This document shows, one piece after another, positions 8,567-17,441 of a DNA stretch of 64,000 bases. Position numbers and translations under genes: made by a program. The notes under the pieces were generated by a model. That model was given only the letters and a program-made list of their open reading frames with translations. It did no database searches and had not been told where the DNA came from. How positions within the stretch are numbered: position 1 is the first letter of the stretch; each line of letters starts with the position of its first letter. Origin of the DNA: Nonomuraea guangzhouensis (GTDB lineage: Bacteria > Actinomycetota > Actinomycetes > Streptosporangiales > Streptosporangiaceae); NCBI RefSeq assembly GCF_019396345.1, contig NZ_JAHKRM010000010.1:1-64000 (forward strand). The letters are read 5' to 3'.

Positions 8567-9601
8567 GTGGCACAGGATTCGGCGGGCTTTCCGGCTGCGA
8601 CGAATGTGGGCGCGCGATGGAGCAGGGTGCGCACGCTGGCGGGCTATACGGCGGCACTCGGGATGTCGCTCTATTTGGCCGTCAAGGTGGTCTGGGTCGC
8701 TGCGGCTCTGCTGGGGCACGGTCCGGACGACTACAGCACCGCCGACTGGGTGGCGCTCAACGCCGTCACCGTGCTGATGGCGGTGACCGGGATCGGGTTG
8801 GGGCTGGCGCTGGCCCAGCCGTGGGGCCGTCGGTTACCGGCCATACCAGTGATCTTCGTTTCCTGGGTGGGTGCGGGGTTCCTGGTCCCGATGCTGCCCA
8901 ATGTGGTGATCAATAATGTTCTCGGCGCACTCGGGATCGACCTGGGTGGCGGAGGTGACGACTCCGCCTCGCGTCCACAAGGTGAGGAGATCTTCATCAC
9001 CATCGGCTTCGCCGCGATGGCAGTGGGGCTGGCCGTGGCCTTGCCGATCTACCTGAGAGAGCGATGGCCGCATCCCTTTCTCGGCCGGGTCGGGGACGGC
9101 ACCACCCGCCCATCGAAGCCCGTCACGGCGGCGATGGCGGTGGCCGTCGGACTGGGCCTGCTCTGGTGCTACTGGGCGCTGGGCGGGACGTTGGGCCTTG
9201 ACCCGGCTCATCGCGATCACTGGGATCTCAACGGGCGACTGCTGAACGCGAGTTCGGGACTGTGGGCCCTGCTGGGCTCCTGGAGCATCTGGACGGTCAC
9301 GCGGCGCCGGCCGGTCCGCCTCCGACGGTGGATCCCCATGACGCTCGCCTTCGGGGCCTCGGGCTCGCTGTTCGCGTGGAGTTGTTGGAAGCTCCCCATG
9401 GCGATTCTGCGGCCCGGGGGGTTCGTGACCGCGGAATATGCGACGGTCGCCATCATTGAGCACGTCTTGAGCATCGGTGTGGGCCTGACTCTCATGGCCG
9501 CCATGCTGCAGGTCGCTAGGTCGCTAGGTCGCCAGGTGGCCACGGGGGCGGTGCTGCACGGCTGGAGAATGTCGCACCCTCCGAATGAGCACTCCGCCTA
9601 G
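8567..9601 (+). CDS. Multi-pass membrane protein of unknown function
   Basis: A 344-residue protein with about seven to eight hydrophobic segments (for example YTAALGMSLYLAVKVVWVAA, AIPVIFVSWVGAGFLVPML, ITIGFAAMAVGLAVALPIYL, VGLGLLWCYWALGGTLGL and a C-terminal HVLSIGVGLTLMAAMLQV). I do not recognise the family; no catalytic motif is evident. The GTG at 8567 is the first usable start and the nearest purine-rich tract is GGGGG some 13 bases upstream. The gene stands alone between two copies of a dispersed repeat, which suggests insertion or rearrangement around it. Confidence 0.65.
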   Translation: MAQDSAGFPAATNVGARWSRVRTLAGYTAALGMSLYLAVKVVWVAAALLGHGPDDYSTADWVALNAVTVLMAVTGIGLGLALAQPWGRRLPAIPVIFVSWVGAGFLVPMLPNVVINNVLGALGIDLGGGGDDSASRPQGEEIFITIGFAAMAVGLAVALPIYLRERWPHPFLGRVGDGTTRPSKPVTAAMAVAVGLGLLWCYWALGGTLGLDPAHRDHWDLNGRLLNASSGLWALLGSWSIWTVTRRRPVRLRRWIPMTLAFGASGSLFAWSCWKLPMAILRPGGFVTAEYATVAIIEHVLSIGVGLTLMAAMLQVARSLGRQVATGAVLHGWRMSHPPNEHSA

Positions 9602-9732
9602 CGAATGAGGGCGCTGTCGCGGGATCAGGAATTCGTGGGTGAAAGGGTGGCTGATGAGTTGGGTCAACGCATCCAGCCAGCTCAGCGAAGCGTCTAAGAA
9701 GTGGGTCCGAGCGGAGCGAGGTCCTTCAGGAG

Positions 9733-9813
9733 GGCGGGCGGCAGCCCGCCTGGGAGGACGTCCGGAGCGAAGCGGAGGGCCGTTGTGGGCGGGTGGGCAT
9801 CAGACGGCCCACC
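9733..9813 (+). repeat. Dispersed repeat, copy B, with two hairpins
   Basis: The copy runs 9742-9808 for the part shared with 8350-8412. Around it are two perfect stems: GGCGGGC (9733-9739) with GCCCGCC (9744-9750), and GGTGGGC (9792-9798) with GCCCACC (9807-9813). The centre carries the GGAGCGAAGCGGAG motif that recurs in actinomycete intergenic repeats. No coding potential. It may be a REP-like palindromic element; it ends 31 bases before the lacI-type gene end. Confidence 0.7.
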
Positions 9814-9844
9814 GGATCGGGTAAGGGGCGGGGGACGAACGCCT

Positions 9845-10870
9845 TCAAGACGGCCCGGCGGTGCTGGCACGAAGAACGACCCGGCCCGCGATCCGTTCGA
9901 TCCGCCGCCGCCCCCGACTCCCACCCCGCAGCGCAAGGGCCATCACCCGCTCCCCCATCTCCTCCAACGGCAGTGCCACCGTGGTCAGCGGCGGCGTCAG
10001 GTCACGTACCACGGGAATGTCGTCGAACCCCGCCAGCGACACGTCCTCCGGCACCCGCAGCCCCCGCTCCCGCAAGGCCGCGAGCGCGCCGACGGCCATC
10101 ACGTCGGTGGTGGCGAACAGGCAGGTGGCGTCCAGGCCTCGGTCCAGCAGAGCGGACGCCCCGGCGTAGCCGCCCTCGCGGCTGAACGGCCCCTCCACGA
10201 CCTGGCCGACCGACACCCCGGCCGCCGCCAGCGCGTCGCGGAAGCCGCCGACCCGGTCCACGACCGTGCTGAGGCCGGGCGGCCCGGACAGGACGGCGAA
10301 GCGCCGGTGTCCGAGCGCCAGCAAGGCCCTGGCCAGGGCGGCGGCGCCCTCGCGGTTCTCCGGCAGTACGGTGTCGACGCGCAGGCTGCGGTGCCGGCTG
10401 ACCACCGCGACCCGGCCGCCGGCGTTCAGGTAGGGCCGCAGTTCGACGTCCATGGCCCGCTCCCACCGCCGGTCCTCGAAGCCGGAGCCGATCAGCAGGA
10501 TCGCGCGGGCGCGCTGGGCGCGCAGCATCGAGACGTAGGCCACCTCGCGGGCGCTGTCTCGGAACGTGCTGGCCAGCATCACCAGCAGGTCGCGCTGCGC
10601 GGCGGCGCGCATGACGCCTCTGGCGATGCCGGAGAAGTAGGGGTCGCTGACGTCGTGGCAGATCACGCCGACGGTCTCGTTGGAGGCCCGGACGAGGGCC
10701 TGGGCGTGGGCGTTGGGTGTGTACGCGAGCTCGGAGGCGGCGGCCTCGACCCGGTCGCGCAGGTCTTCGCGGACCTTGGCGGTGCCGTTGAGGACACGTG
10801 AGGCGGTGGCGAGGGAGACTCCGGCGGCCGTCGCCACATCCCGCAGGGTGACGTGAGCGCGATCGGCCAC
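9845..10870 (-). CDS. LacI-family transcriptional repressor
   Basis: A 341-residue DNA-binding repressor. The N-terminal LacI helix-turn-helix with LRDVATAAGVSLATASRVLN occupies residues 9-28, followed by a periplasmic-binding-protein-like sensor domain (VGVICHDVSDPYFSGIARGV; GFDDIPVVRDLTPPLTTV near the end). The GTG at 10870 is preceded by an excellent AGGAGGG site. It diverges from the ABC transporter operon at 11006, and two LacI-type operators lie between, so it most likely represses that operon and itself until a small ligand, usually a sugar, binds. Confidence 0.92.
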   Translation of the reverse strand: MADRAHVTLRDVATAAGVSLATASRVLNGTAKVREDLRDRVEAAASELAYTPNAHAQALVRASNETVGVICHDVSDPYFSGIARGVMRAAAQRDLLVMLASTFRDSAREVAYVSMLRAQRARAILLIGSGFEDRRWERAMDVELRPYLNAGGRVAVVSRHRSLRVDTVLPENREGAAALARALLALGHRRFAVLSGPPGLSTVVDRVGGFRDALAAAGVSVGQVVEGPFSREGGYAGASALLDRGLDATCLFATTDVMAVGALAALRERGLRVPEDVSLAGFDDIPVVRDLTPPLTTVALPLEEMGERVMALALRGGSRGRRRIERIAGRVVLRASTAGPS

Positions 10871-10936
10871 TCGCCCTCCTGTAACAGGAAGTTCACGACC
10901 TTGACCCCTCGACCGTACCGGGTTAGCGTACCGCAG

Positions 10937-10961
10937 GAAAGCGCTTTCAGATAGCGCTTTC
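10937..10961. promoter_or_regulatory. Tandem LacI-type operators
   Basis: GAAAGCGCTTTC (10937-10948) is a perfect palindrome of the classical LacI/GalR form with a central CG. One base later, GATAGCGCTTTC (10950-10961) repeats it with a single mismatch. Both lie between the divergent lacI-type gene and the ABC transporter, 45-69 bases before the transporter start. Confidence 0.85.
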
Positions 10962-11005
10962 TCGCATATGGCCTGATGGCACGCGGTGAAGGGAGACCTT
11001 CGATC

Positions 11006-11845
11006 GTGGTACAGACCGTTGATGGGATCGTGCGGCGCGAGAGCCCGGCCTCGCGCGACCGCGTCGTGGAACTGGTGGACCGCTCCTGGCGGCCCCTCGC
11101 CCTGCTCGCCGCCTGCTATGCGATCTGGTGGGCGATCACCGAGTTCGAGATCGTGCCCAAGTATCTCGTACCGTCGCCCGGGATCACCCTCCAGGTGATG
11201 GCCGACAAGGCCGGCTACCTCGGTCACCACACGCTGGTGACCGCCTATGAGACGGTGCTCGGCTTCGCGATCGCCGTCGTCGTCGGCGTCGCCGCGGCCG
11301 TGCTGATGGTGGCCTCGGCGGAGGTCGAGAAGACCCTTTACCCGCTGCTGCTGTTCGCGCAGGTCGTCCCCAAGATCGCGATCGCCCCGCTGTTCGTGGT
11401 CTGGCTGGGGTTCGGGCTGACTCCGAGGATCGTGGTCGCCGTGCTGATCGCGTTCTTCCCCGTCGTCATCTCCATGGTCACCGGCCTGAAGTCGGTGGAC
11501 CCGGAGATGCTCCAGCTGGCTTCGACCATGGGCGCGAGCCCGTCGAAGACCTTCGCCAAGATCAGGTTTCCCGCCTCCCTGCCGTTCCTGTTCTCCGGGT
11601 TGAAGGTCGCCGTGACGCTCGCGGTCACCGGGGCGGTCGTGGGCGAGTTCGTCGGCGGCAACGACGGGCTCGGCTCGGTCATCCTGCAGGCCAACGGCAA
11701 CATCGACACGCCCATGCTGTTCGCGGGACTCCTTGTCATGTCATTCCTCGGCGTCGTGCTCTTCGTCGCCGTCGAGTTCGCCGAGCGGCTGCTGCTGCCC
11801 TGGCACGCCAGCCGCCGTGGTGACGCCGTAACCGTGACTTATTGA
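11006..11845 (+). CDS. ABC transporter permease, NitT/TauT type
   Basis: A 279-residue inner-membrane permease with about six helices and the EAA-type loop (QLASTMGASPSKTFAKIRFPASLPFLFSGLK) that contacts the ATPase. This is the SsuC/TauC/ThiX-like BPD_transp_1 family. I chose GTG at 11006 because AAGGGAG lies ten bases upstream; an in-frame ATG at 10976 has no ribosome site and lies closer to the operators. First gene of permease - binding protein - ATPase, controlled by the divergent LacI repressor. Confidence 0.88.
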   Translation: MVQTVDGIVRRESPASRDRVVELVDRSWRPLALLAACYAIWWAITEFEIVPKYLVPSPGITLQVMADKAGYLGHHTLVTAYETVLGFAIAVVVGVAAAVLMVASAEVEKTLYPLLLFAQVVPKIAIAPLFVVWLGFGLTPRIVVAVLIAFFPVVISMVTGLKSVDPEMLQLASTMGASPSKTFAKIRFPASLPFLFSGLKVAVTLAVTGAVVGEFVGGNDGLGSVILQANGNIDTPMLFAGLLVMSFLGVVLFVAVEFAERLLLPWHASRRGDAVTVTY

Positions 11846-11852
11846 GGACGCC

Positions 11853-12875
11853 ATGAAGACACGCACGCTGATCGCCGCCTTAGCCCCGGCCCTGCTCCTG
11901 TTCGCCACCGCGTGCGGCTCCGGCGGCGGCGAGAAGACCACCAGCTCGTCGGGCAAGCAGCTCGACAAGGCCACGCTCACGCTCAACTGGTATCCGTACG
12001 GCGAGCACGCCCCGTTCTACTACGGCAAGTCGAAGGGCATCTTCGAGAGGCACGGCATCGACCTGACGATCCAGGCCGGGCAGGGCTCCCAGAAGACCGT
12101 GCAGGCCACCGGTGCCGGCCAGACGGACTTCGGCTGGGCCGACACCCCGGCGCTGCTCGGCGGGGTGAGCCAGGGCGTGCCGGTGAAGAGCCTGGGCGTC
12201 TTCCTGCAGACGACCCCGGCCTCGGTGCAGTTCTTCCAGGAGAAGAACATCACCAAGCCGGCCGACCTGAAGGGCAAGACCATCGCCTCGACGGCCGGTG
12301 ACGCGCTCACCAAGACGTTCCCGGTGTTCCTCAAGGCCAACGGGATGACCGACGCCGACGTCAAGATGCAGAACACCGACCCGGCCGGCAAGATCGCGGC
12401 GGTCATGTCGGGGCAGACGGACGCGCTGCTCGGCTACGCCTCCGACCAGGGCCCGACCATGCAGAACAAGGCCGGCAAGCCGGTGGCCTACCTGCGCTTC
12501 TCCGAGTTCGGCCTGAACTACTACAGCAACGGCCTGCTCACCTCCTCGAGCTTCCTGCAGAGCAAGGCCGACCTGGCCAAGCGGATGGTCGCGGCCACCA
12601 GCGAGGCGTGGGCGGCGGCGGAGAAGGACCAGCAGGCCGCGGTGGACGCCATGAAGGGCGCCTCGGAGCAGCTGCCCCCGGCGCAGGTGCTGCTCGACCA
12701 GTTCAAGACCACGACCACGCTGCTGCACACGGACGCCACCCAGGGCCAGGCGCCGGGGGTCAACACCGAGGCCGACTGGCAGAAGACGATCGACACGTTC
12801 GCCAAGGCCGGCCTGGTCTCCAACCCGCAGGCGCCCAGCGCCTACTGGGACTCCAGCGTGGCGCCGAAGGGATGA
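11853..12875 (+). CDS. ABC transporter substrate-binding lipoprotein, NMT1/THI5-like
   Basis: A 340-residue lipoprotein. The signal peptide ends in the lipobox FATA-C with C21, followed by a Ser/Gly-rich linker. The mature part starts with LTLNWYPYGEHAPFYYGKSKG and has the QTDFGWADTPALL block of NMT1-like binding proteins used for pyrimidine precursors, riboflavin, sulfonates or nitrate. It would deliver ligand to the permease at 11006. Stop overlaps the ATPase ATG. Sugars are not the usual ligand of this family, which makes control by a LacI protein unusual. Confidence 0.88.
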   Translation: MKTRTLIAALAPALLLFATACGSGGGEKTTSSSGKQLDKATLTLNWYPYGEHAPFYYGKSKGIFERHGIDLTIQAGQGSQKTVQATGAGQTDFGWADTPALLGGVSQGVPVKSLGVFLQTTPASVQFFQEKNITKPADLKGKTIASTAGDALTKTFPVFLKANGMTDADVKMQNTDPAGKIAAVMSGQTDALLGYASDQGPTMQNKAGKPVAYLRFSEFGLNYYSNGLLTSSSFLQSKADLAKRMVAATSEAWAAAEKDQQAAVDAMKGASEQLPPAQVLLDQFKTTTTLLHTDATQGQAPGVNTEADWQKTIDTFAKAGLVSNPQAPSAYWDSSVAPKG

Positions 12876-13660
12876 CCGTGACGCAACAGGCCCCCGCCGT
12901 CGAGATCGACACGGTGGCGGTGCGGTTCCGGGCGAAGAAGCGCGACGTGCTCGCGCTGGAGAACGTGTCGATGGACGTCCGCCCCGGCGAGTTCGTGTCC
13001 ATCGTGGGCCCGTCGGGGTGCGGCAAGTCGACGCTGCTCAAGCTGGTGTCCGGGCTGCTCAAGCCGTCGGCGGGCGCGGTGCGACTGCTCGGCGGCGCCG
13101 TCGGCGGCCCGCGTCATGACGTCGGGTACGTCTTCCAGCGCGCCGCCCTGCTGGAGTGGCGTACGGCGCGCAAGAACATCCTGCTGCAGGCAGAGATGCG
13201 CGGCATGCCGCAGAAGGAGGCCGCCGCCCGGGCGGACGAGCTGATCGCCATGACCGGGCTGACGGGCTTCGAGGACTCCTTGCCGCACGAGCTGTCCGGC
13301 GGGATGCAGCAGCGGGTGGCGCTCTGCCGCGCGCTGCTGCACCGGCCGCCGGTGCTGCTCATGGACGAGCCGTTCGGCGCGCTCGACGCGCTGACCAGGG
13401 AGCAGATGAACGTCGAGCTGCACCGCATCTGGCACGAGACCGAGACCACGGTCCTGCTGGTCACGCACTCCATCGCCGAGGCGGTCTACCTCGGCAACCG
13501 GGTGGTCGTCATGACGCCGCGGCCGGGCACGATCGCCGAGGTCATCGACGTGGCGCTGCCGCGGGTGCGTGACTACGCGGCGACCATGTCCCAGCCCGCG
13601 TTCGCCGCCGCGACCAGCCACATCCGCGATCTGCTGGGGGCCGCCGGCCACAACGACTGA
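12872..13660 (+). CDS. ABC transporter ATP-binding protein, NitT/TauT type
   Basis: A 262-residue cytosolic ATPase. Walker A GPSGCGKST, Q-loop in YVFQRAALLEW, signature LSGGMQQR, Walker B VLLMDEPFGALD and switch histidine in VTHSIAEA are all intact. The family is SsuB/TauB/ThiZ. The ATG at 12872 overlaps the stop of the binding protein (ATGA), so the three transporter genes are translationally coupled. About 48 bases separate it from the exported-protein genes that follow on the same strand. Confidence 0.92.
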   Translation: MTVTQQAPAVEIDTVAVRFRAKKRDVLALENVSMDVRPGEFVSIVGPSGCGKSTLLKLVSGLLKPSAGAVRLLGGAVGGPRHDVGYVFQRAALLEWRTARKNILLQAEMRGMPQKEAAARADELIAMTGLTGFEDSLPHELSGGMQQRVALCRALLHRPPVLLMDEPFGALDALTREQMNVELHRIWHETETTVLLVTHSIAEAVYLGNRVVVMTPRPGTIAEVIDVALPRVRDYAATMSQPAFAAATSHIRDLLGAAGHND

Positions 13661-13708
13661 CCGCCCCGGCCATTCGGATCCGCCCCTCCCCCCACTGAGA
13701 GGATTCCG

Positions 13709-14446
13709 ATGCCCACGTTCATCCGCCTATGCGCGCTCGGCCTGGTGCTGATCCTGGCCCAGTTCATCGCGCCCACCGCCCACGCGACCGCCGCGGATCA
13801 GCCGGCGACCGGCCAGGCGGGAGCCGCGGCCGAGTGCGGCAGGGGCCGTACGGTCGTCCGCAACACCAACGCCGCCGCCAACTGGGCGCCGGTGACCCCG
13901 GCGAAGTGGCAGTTCCCCGGTGACCAGGTGATCCTGGCCGAGGCGGGCGAGCAGCGTCCGGGCCCGCGCCGCCCCTTCGAGTACGCCGTGCTCAAGAAGG
14001 GCCCGGAATTCGGCTCGGTGCAGATCGACGCCGAGGTACGCCTCGACACCCCGACCAGCGTCAGCAACCGTGACGTGATCATCGTGTTCGGCTACCGCTC
14101 GGACACGGAGTTCTATTACACCCACCTCTCCCAGGACAACACCATCTACCCGCACAACGGCATCTTCGTGGTGAACAACGCCGACCGGCTGCGCATCGAC
14201 GACCAGTGGAACGGGCAGGTCGGCGCGCCGCCCGCGGTCACCGACGAGCAGTGGCACAAGGTCCGCGTCCGGTTCTGCACGGACACCGGCCGCATCTCGG
14301 TCTTCGTCGACGGCTCGGCCACGCCGCTGATGACGGCCACGGACCACACCTTCACCGCGGGCCGGGTCGGCTTCGGCTCGTTCGACAACATCGGCAGGGT
14401 GCGCGGCCTGACCGTCACGGGCACCCCGGCCTGCAAGACCGACTGA
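13709..14446 (+). CDS. Exported protein with LamG/DUF1080-like fold
   Basis: A 245-residue protein with a signal peptide (hydrophobic CALGLVLILAQFIA then AHA-T, cleavage near residue 27). The body has the pattern of a concanavalin-like jelly roll: FGSVQIDAEVRLDTP, DTEFYYTHLSQD, WHKVRVRFCTDTGRISVFVDG and a final GRVGFGSFDN. This fits DUF1080/LamG-type carbohydrate-binding or glycoside hydrolase-like domains. GAGAGGA ribosome site seven bases before ATG. It is followed by two more exported proteins, probably a surface or secreted set, possibly sharing the LacI control of the upstream transporter. Confidence 0.75.
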   Translation: MPTFIRLCALGLVLILAQFIAPTAHATAADQPATGQAGAAAECGRGRTVVRNTNAAANWAPVTPAKWQFPGDQVILAEAGEQRPGPRRPFEYAVLKKGPEFGSVQIDAEVRLDTPTSVSNRDVIIVFGYRSDTEFYYTHLSQDNTIYPHNGIFVVNNADRLRIDDQWNGQVGAPPAVTDEQWHKVRVRFCTDTGRISVFVDGSATPLMTATDHTFTAGRVGFGSFDNIGRVRGLTVTGTPACKTD

Positions 14447-14485
14447 ACAGACAGACTCCCAACAACCCTCAGGTGGTGGACAGGA

Positions 14486-15937
14486 ATGCCGAAATCCCTC
14501 CGGTATCTCTTCGCCGCGCTGCTGACGACCGCGTTATGGGCGTCGCCGGCAGCCGCGCTGGACTCGACCCCGCTCGACGATCCCATCCCGGAGAATCCCA
14601 CCGCGTCCAATCTCACGCTGACGCTGACCGAGTACGCCACTTTCCCCAAGACCGAGCCGGTCCCCACGCCCACCGACGCGCGGCTGATGCGCTGGGCCAG
14701 GATCAACAACATCGGCGAGATCCCCGACGGGTCGCACCGCCAGTTCGTCAACGACCTCAACGGCAAGCTGTACCTGCTGAAGAGCGGCCAGCCGCAGGAG
14801 TACCTCGACGTCGGCGCCACGTTCGCGCCGGACTTCCTCTCCGGCCGCGGCCTGGGCTCCGGGTTCGGGTACGTCGCCTTCCATCCGGACTTCGCGCGTA
14901 ACGGGAAGTTCTACACCGTACACACCGAATGGGGAGCGGCACTCACCACCAAGACGCCGGACCTGACCCCCCAGCCCGACACCAAGTTCCACGGCGTGCT
15001 CACCGAGTGGACGGCCACGAACCCGAAGGCCGACACCTTCAGCGGCACCCGCAGAGAGGTGCTCAGGCTCGGCTTCACCGGCCAGGTCCACGGCATCCAG
15101 CAGATCGACTTCAACCCGTTCGCGCGGCGCAGGGACGCCGACTACGGCCAGCTCTACATCGCGGCCGGCGACGGCGGCCGGGGCGTGTCGAGCGACGACC
15201 CGCAGAACCTGGCCATCCCGCAGGGCAAGCTGCTGCGCATCGACCCGCTGGGCACGAACGCGGCCAACGGCAAGTACGGCATCCCGGCCAACAACCCGTT
15301 CGTCACCAAGGCGGGCGCGATCGGCGAGATCTACGCCTACGGCATGCGCGACCCGCACCGGTTCAGCTGGGACCCGCAGGGCAACAGGCTGTACCTCGGC
15401 CACATCGGCGAGCACGCCATCGAGGCGATCTACGAGGTCAAGGCCGGTAACAACCTGGGCTGGAGCGAGCGCGAGGGATCCTTCGTGTTCAACAAGGCCG
15501 ACCGCTGCCACCTCTACACGCTGCCCGACAACGACGCGACGTTCGGCTACACCTACCCGGTCGCGGCCTACGACCACGACCCGCCGCCCGGGCACTCCTG
15601 CACGGCCGACAGCGGTCACGCGGTGGCCGGCGGATTCGTCTACCGCGGCTCGCGGCTGCCGCTGCTCAACGGCAAGTACCTGTTCGGTGACATCGTCGAC
15701 GGCCGCGTCTTCTTCACCATCGCCGGCCAGATGAAGCAGGGCGCCCCGCGCGCCACGATCTACCAGCCCAAGCTGGTGAACGCGAGCGGCACCGCGGTCA
15801 CCATGCGCGACCTGGCCGGGGACACCCGGGTGGACCTGCGCCTGAGCCGGGACGCCGCGGGCGAGCTCTACCTGCTGTCCAAGGCCAACGGCAAGATCTG
15901 GAAGGTCACCGGCGCCTGCTTGACGGCGACGCCATGA
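14486..15937 (+). CDS. Exported PQQ-type sugar dehydrogenase (glucose/sorbosone dehydrogenase family)
   Basis: A 483-residue exported protein with a signal peptide (LFAALLTTALWASPAAA). The body follows the six-bladed propeller of soluble glucose / L-sorbosone dehydrogenases: GSGFGYVAFHPDF, LYIAAGDGGRG, QGKLLRIDPLG, YAYGMRDPHRFSW, NLGWSEREGSF and AGGFVYRGSRLP are the expected blade motifs. It would oxidise sugars or related polyols with PQQ outside the membrane; some family members bind but do not oxidise. Its stop overlaps the ATG of the next LamG protein, so they form a unit. Confidence 0.85.
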   Translation: MPKSLRYLFAALLTTALWASPAAALDSTPLDDPIPENPTASNLTLTLTEYATFPKTEPVPTPTDARLMRWARINNIGEIPDGSHRQFVNDLNGKLYLLKSGQPQEYLDVGATFAPDFLSGRGLGSGFGYVAFHPDFARNGKFYTVHTEWGAALTTKTPDLTPQPDTKFHGVLTEWTATNPKADTFSGTRREVLRLGFTGQVHGIQQIDFNPFARRRDADYGQLYIAAGDGGRGVSSDDPQNLAIPQGKLLRIDPLGTNAANGKYGIPANNPFVTKAGAIGEIYAYGMRDPHRFSWDPQGNRLYLGHIGEHAIEAIYEVKAGNNLGWSEREGSFVFNKADRCHLYTLPDNDATFGYTYPVAAYDHDPPPGHSCTADSGHAVAGGFVYRGSRLPLLNGKYLFGDIVDGRVFFTIAGQMKQGAPRATIYQPKLVNASGTAVTMRDLAGDTRVDLRLSRDAAGELYLLSKANGKIWKVTGACLTATP

Positions 15938-16872
15938 GACCCCGGTATCTGGCTCCATTGGTGGCTCTCGTGCTGACGGCGACGGTCGCCACGCCGGCCG
16001 CCGCCCACGACCGGCCCGGCGTGCTGCCCACGCTGCGCCACAACCTCGTCGCCGCGTACGACTTCGACCACCCGGTCCCCGCGGACCCCGCGCAGGAGCG
16101 TGACCAGGGCAGGTCGGGGACGAACATCACGCTGATCAACGGCGGCGCCGCCATGCGCGTGGCCGACAACGCCCACCGGGGCAGCGGGCACGCCATCCAG
16201 CTCCAGCAGGTGAACCCCGCCACGATGGGCAACGACGACTGGAAGGCCGGGATCTACTCCGAGACCGGAGTGCCCACCCTGCATGCCTTCAACGCCGTCA
16301 AGGGCGCCACCGTCATGGGCTGGTTCAAGATGACCGGCCAGAACCCCAGCCCCAACTCCAACACCGAGGACCCGGCCGACCAGTTCGGCGCGATCGGGCT
16401 GGCCGGGGTGCTCAGCGGCAACTCCCAGGGCCACGACGTGCGGGCCCTGCTCGAACTCATCACGGTGAACGGGGAGCTGCGCGTGGTCGCGCTGGGCAGG
16501 CGCGTCGACGGGAGCAGCTCCCAGACGTTCGCCGCGAGCGAGCCCTGGCAGAGCGTGCTCCCGCTGAACGAATGGGTCTTCCTCGCGGCCACGTTCGACT
16601 TCGACAACGCGACGATGAAGCTGTACAAGAACGGCCACCCGCTCGACGGCTTCTACACCCTCACCGGCGACCCGTGGGCCGTGGAGGGCGCGCCCGAACC
16701 CGATCTGACCTCGGCCACCGACCCCCGAGGCATCAAGATCGGCGGAAGCTACCCGCAGAACACCAGAGAGAACAACCCTTGTAACTGCCGGATGGACGAC
16801 CTGATGTTCCTCGACAGGGTCGCCGCGCCCCTAGAGGTCTGGGCCCAGTACAAGCTGGCGACCCGAGGCTGA
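15934..16872 (+). CDS. Exported LamG-domain protein
   Basis: A 312-residue protein with a signal peptide (LVALVLTATVATPAAA). A LamG/concanavalin domain covers most of it: HNLVAAYDFD at the start, KGATVMGWFKMTG, WVFLAATFDFDNATMKLYKNG and RMDDLMFLDRV at the end are the standard LamG strands. It probably binds glycans at the cell surface. ATG overlaps the stop of the sugar dehydrogenase (ATGA), so the two exported proteins are made together. Confidence 0.82.
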   Translation: MRPRYLAPLVALVLTATVATPAAAHDRPGVLPTLRHNLVAAYDFDHPVPADPAQERDQGRSGTNITLINGGAAMRVADNAHRGSGHAIQLQQVNPATMGNDDWKAGIYSETGVPTLHAFNAVKGATVMGWFKMTGQNPSPNSNTEDPADQFGAIGLAGVLSGNSQGHDVRALLELITVNGELRVVALGRRVDGSSSQTFAASEPWQSVLPLNEWVFLAATFDFDNATMKLYKNGHPLDGFYTLTGDPWAVEGAPEPDLTSATDPRGIKIGGSYPQNTRENNPCNCRMDDLMFLDRVAAPLEVWAQYKLATRG

Positions 16873-16879
16873 ACGGCTG

Positions 16880-16912
16880 GGGCTGGGAGGACTCCCACCG
16901 CCTTCCCAGCCC
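16880..16912. terminator. Bidirectional terminator hairpin between convergent genes
   Basis: GGCTGGGA (16881-16888) pairs with TCCCAGCC (16904-16911), extendable by one base pair on the outside. It lies between the stop of the LamG gene and the stop of the convergent lipoprotein gene, without a T tract, as is usual in high-GC actinomycetes. Confidence 0.6.
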
Positions 16913-16916
16913 TCCG

Positions 16917-17381
16917 TCAGCCGCTGGTGCCGCTAGTCTGCATCTGCTTGGTCCTGTGGTCCTTGAGATGGAGCTCACCGTGCAGCCGCTCCTTGATCAG
17001 ATCGAGCACCTTGCGGCTGGACAGCACGGTCCACCGGTTGCCGACCAGGTGCGGGTTGTATTCGGGCGCGGTGTCCATCCAGGCGTCCTTGCCTTCCTGG
17101 GTGGCGAAGGTGTTCACGAAGAACTCGCCGTCCTGGGTCTTGCAGAAGCCCGTACGAAGCTCTTTGGCGTCCACCTGGATCTTCGGCTTGCAGCCCACCT
17201 TCTCGGACAGTTGCTCGACGGTGTACACGTTGTTGTCGACCACCTTGGGCTTCTGCACGATGGCTTCGCCCCCAGCATTCGCAGCGCTCTCGCCTGCTCC
17301 TACTGAGCCGCTGGCGTTCGTACAGCCAGCGACGAGCCCGACCAGCAGCGCAGTAGCGGCCAGACGTGGAAATGTCGTCAT
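16917..17381 (-). CDS. Small lipoprotein of unknown function
   Basis: A 154-residue protein with a lipoprotein signal: a hydrophobic run LAATALLVGLVA followed by the lipobox cysteine (VAGC). The mature part contains three further cysteines (VGCKPKI, GFCKTQDGEFF), pairs of which could form a disulfide, and YTVEQLSEKVGC resembles small secreted lipoproteins of actinomycetes. No enzyme motif. The ATG at 17381 places the signal peptide correctly; a longer version from 17417 is possible. Confidence 0.7.
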   Translation of the reverse strand: MTTFPRLAATALLVGLVAGCTNASGSVGAGESAANAGGEAIVQKPKVVDNNVYTVEQLSEKVGCKPKIQVDAKELRTGFCKTQDGEFFVNTFATQEGKDAWMDTAPEYNPHLVGNRWTVLSSRKVLDLIKERLHGELHLKDHRTKQMQTSGTSG

Positions 17382-17441
17382 GTGCCGAGATACGCAACCC
17401 TCATAGGGGCGGTTCACTTCCGCCTGAGATAAAACCGAGAT

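Noticed and set aside
9733..9813. Insertion sequence at the repeat copy B
   Set aside because: No transposase or longer inverted repeats; only a short hairpin element is seen.
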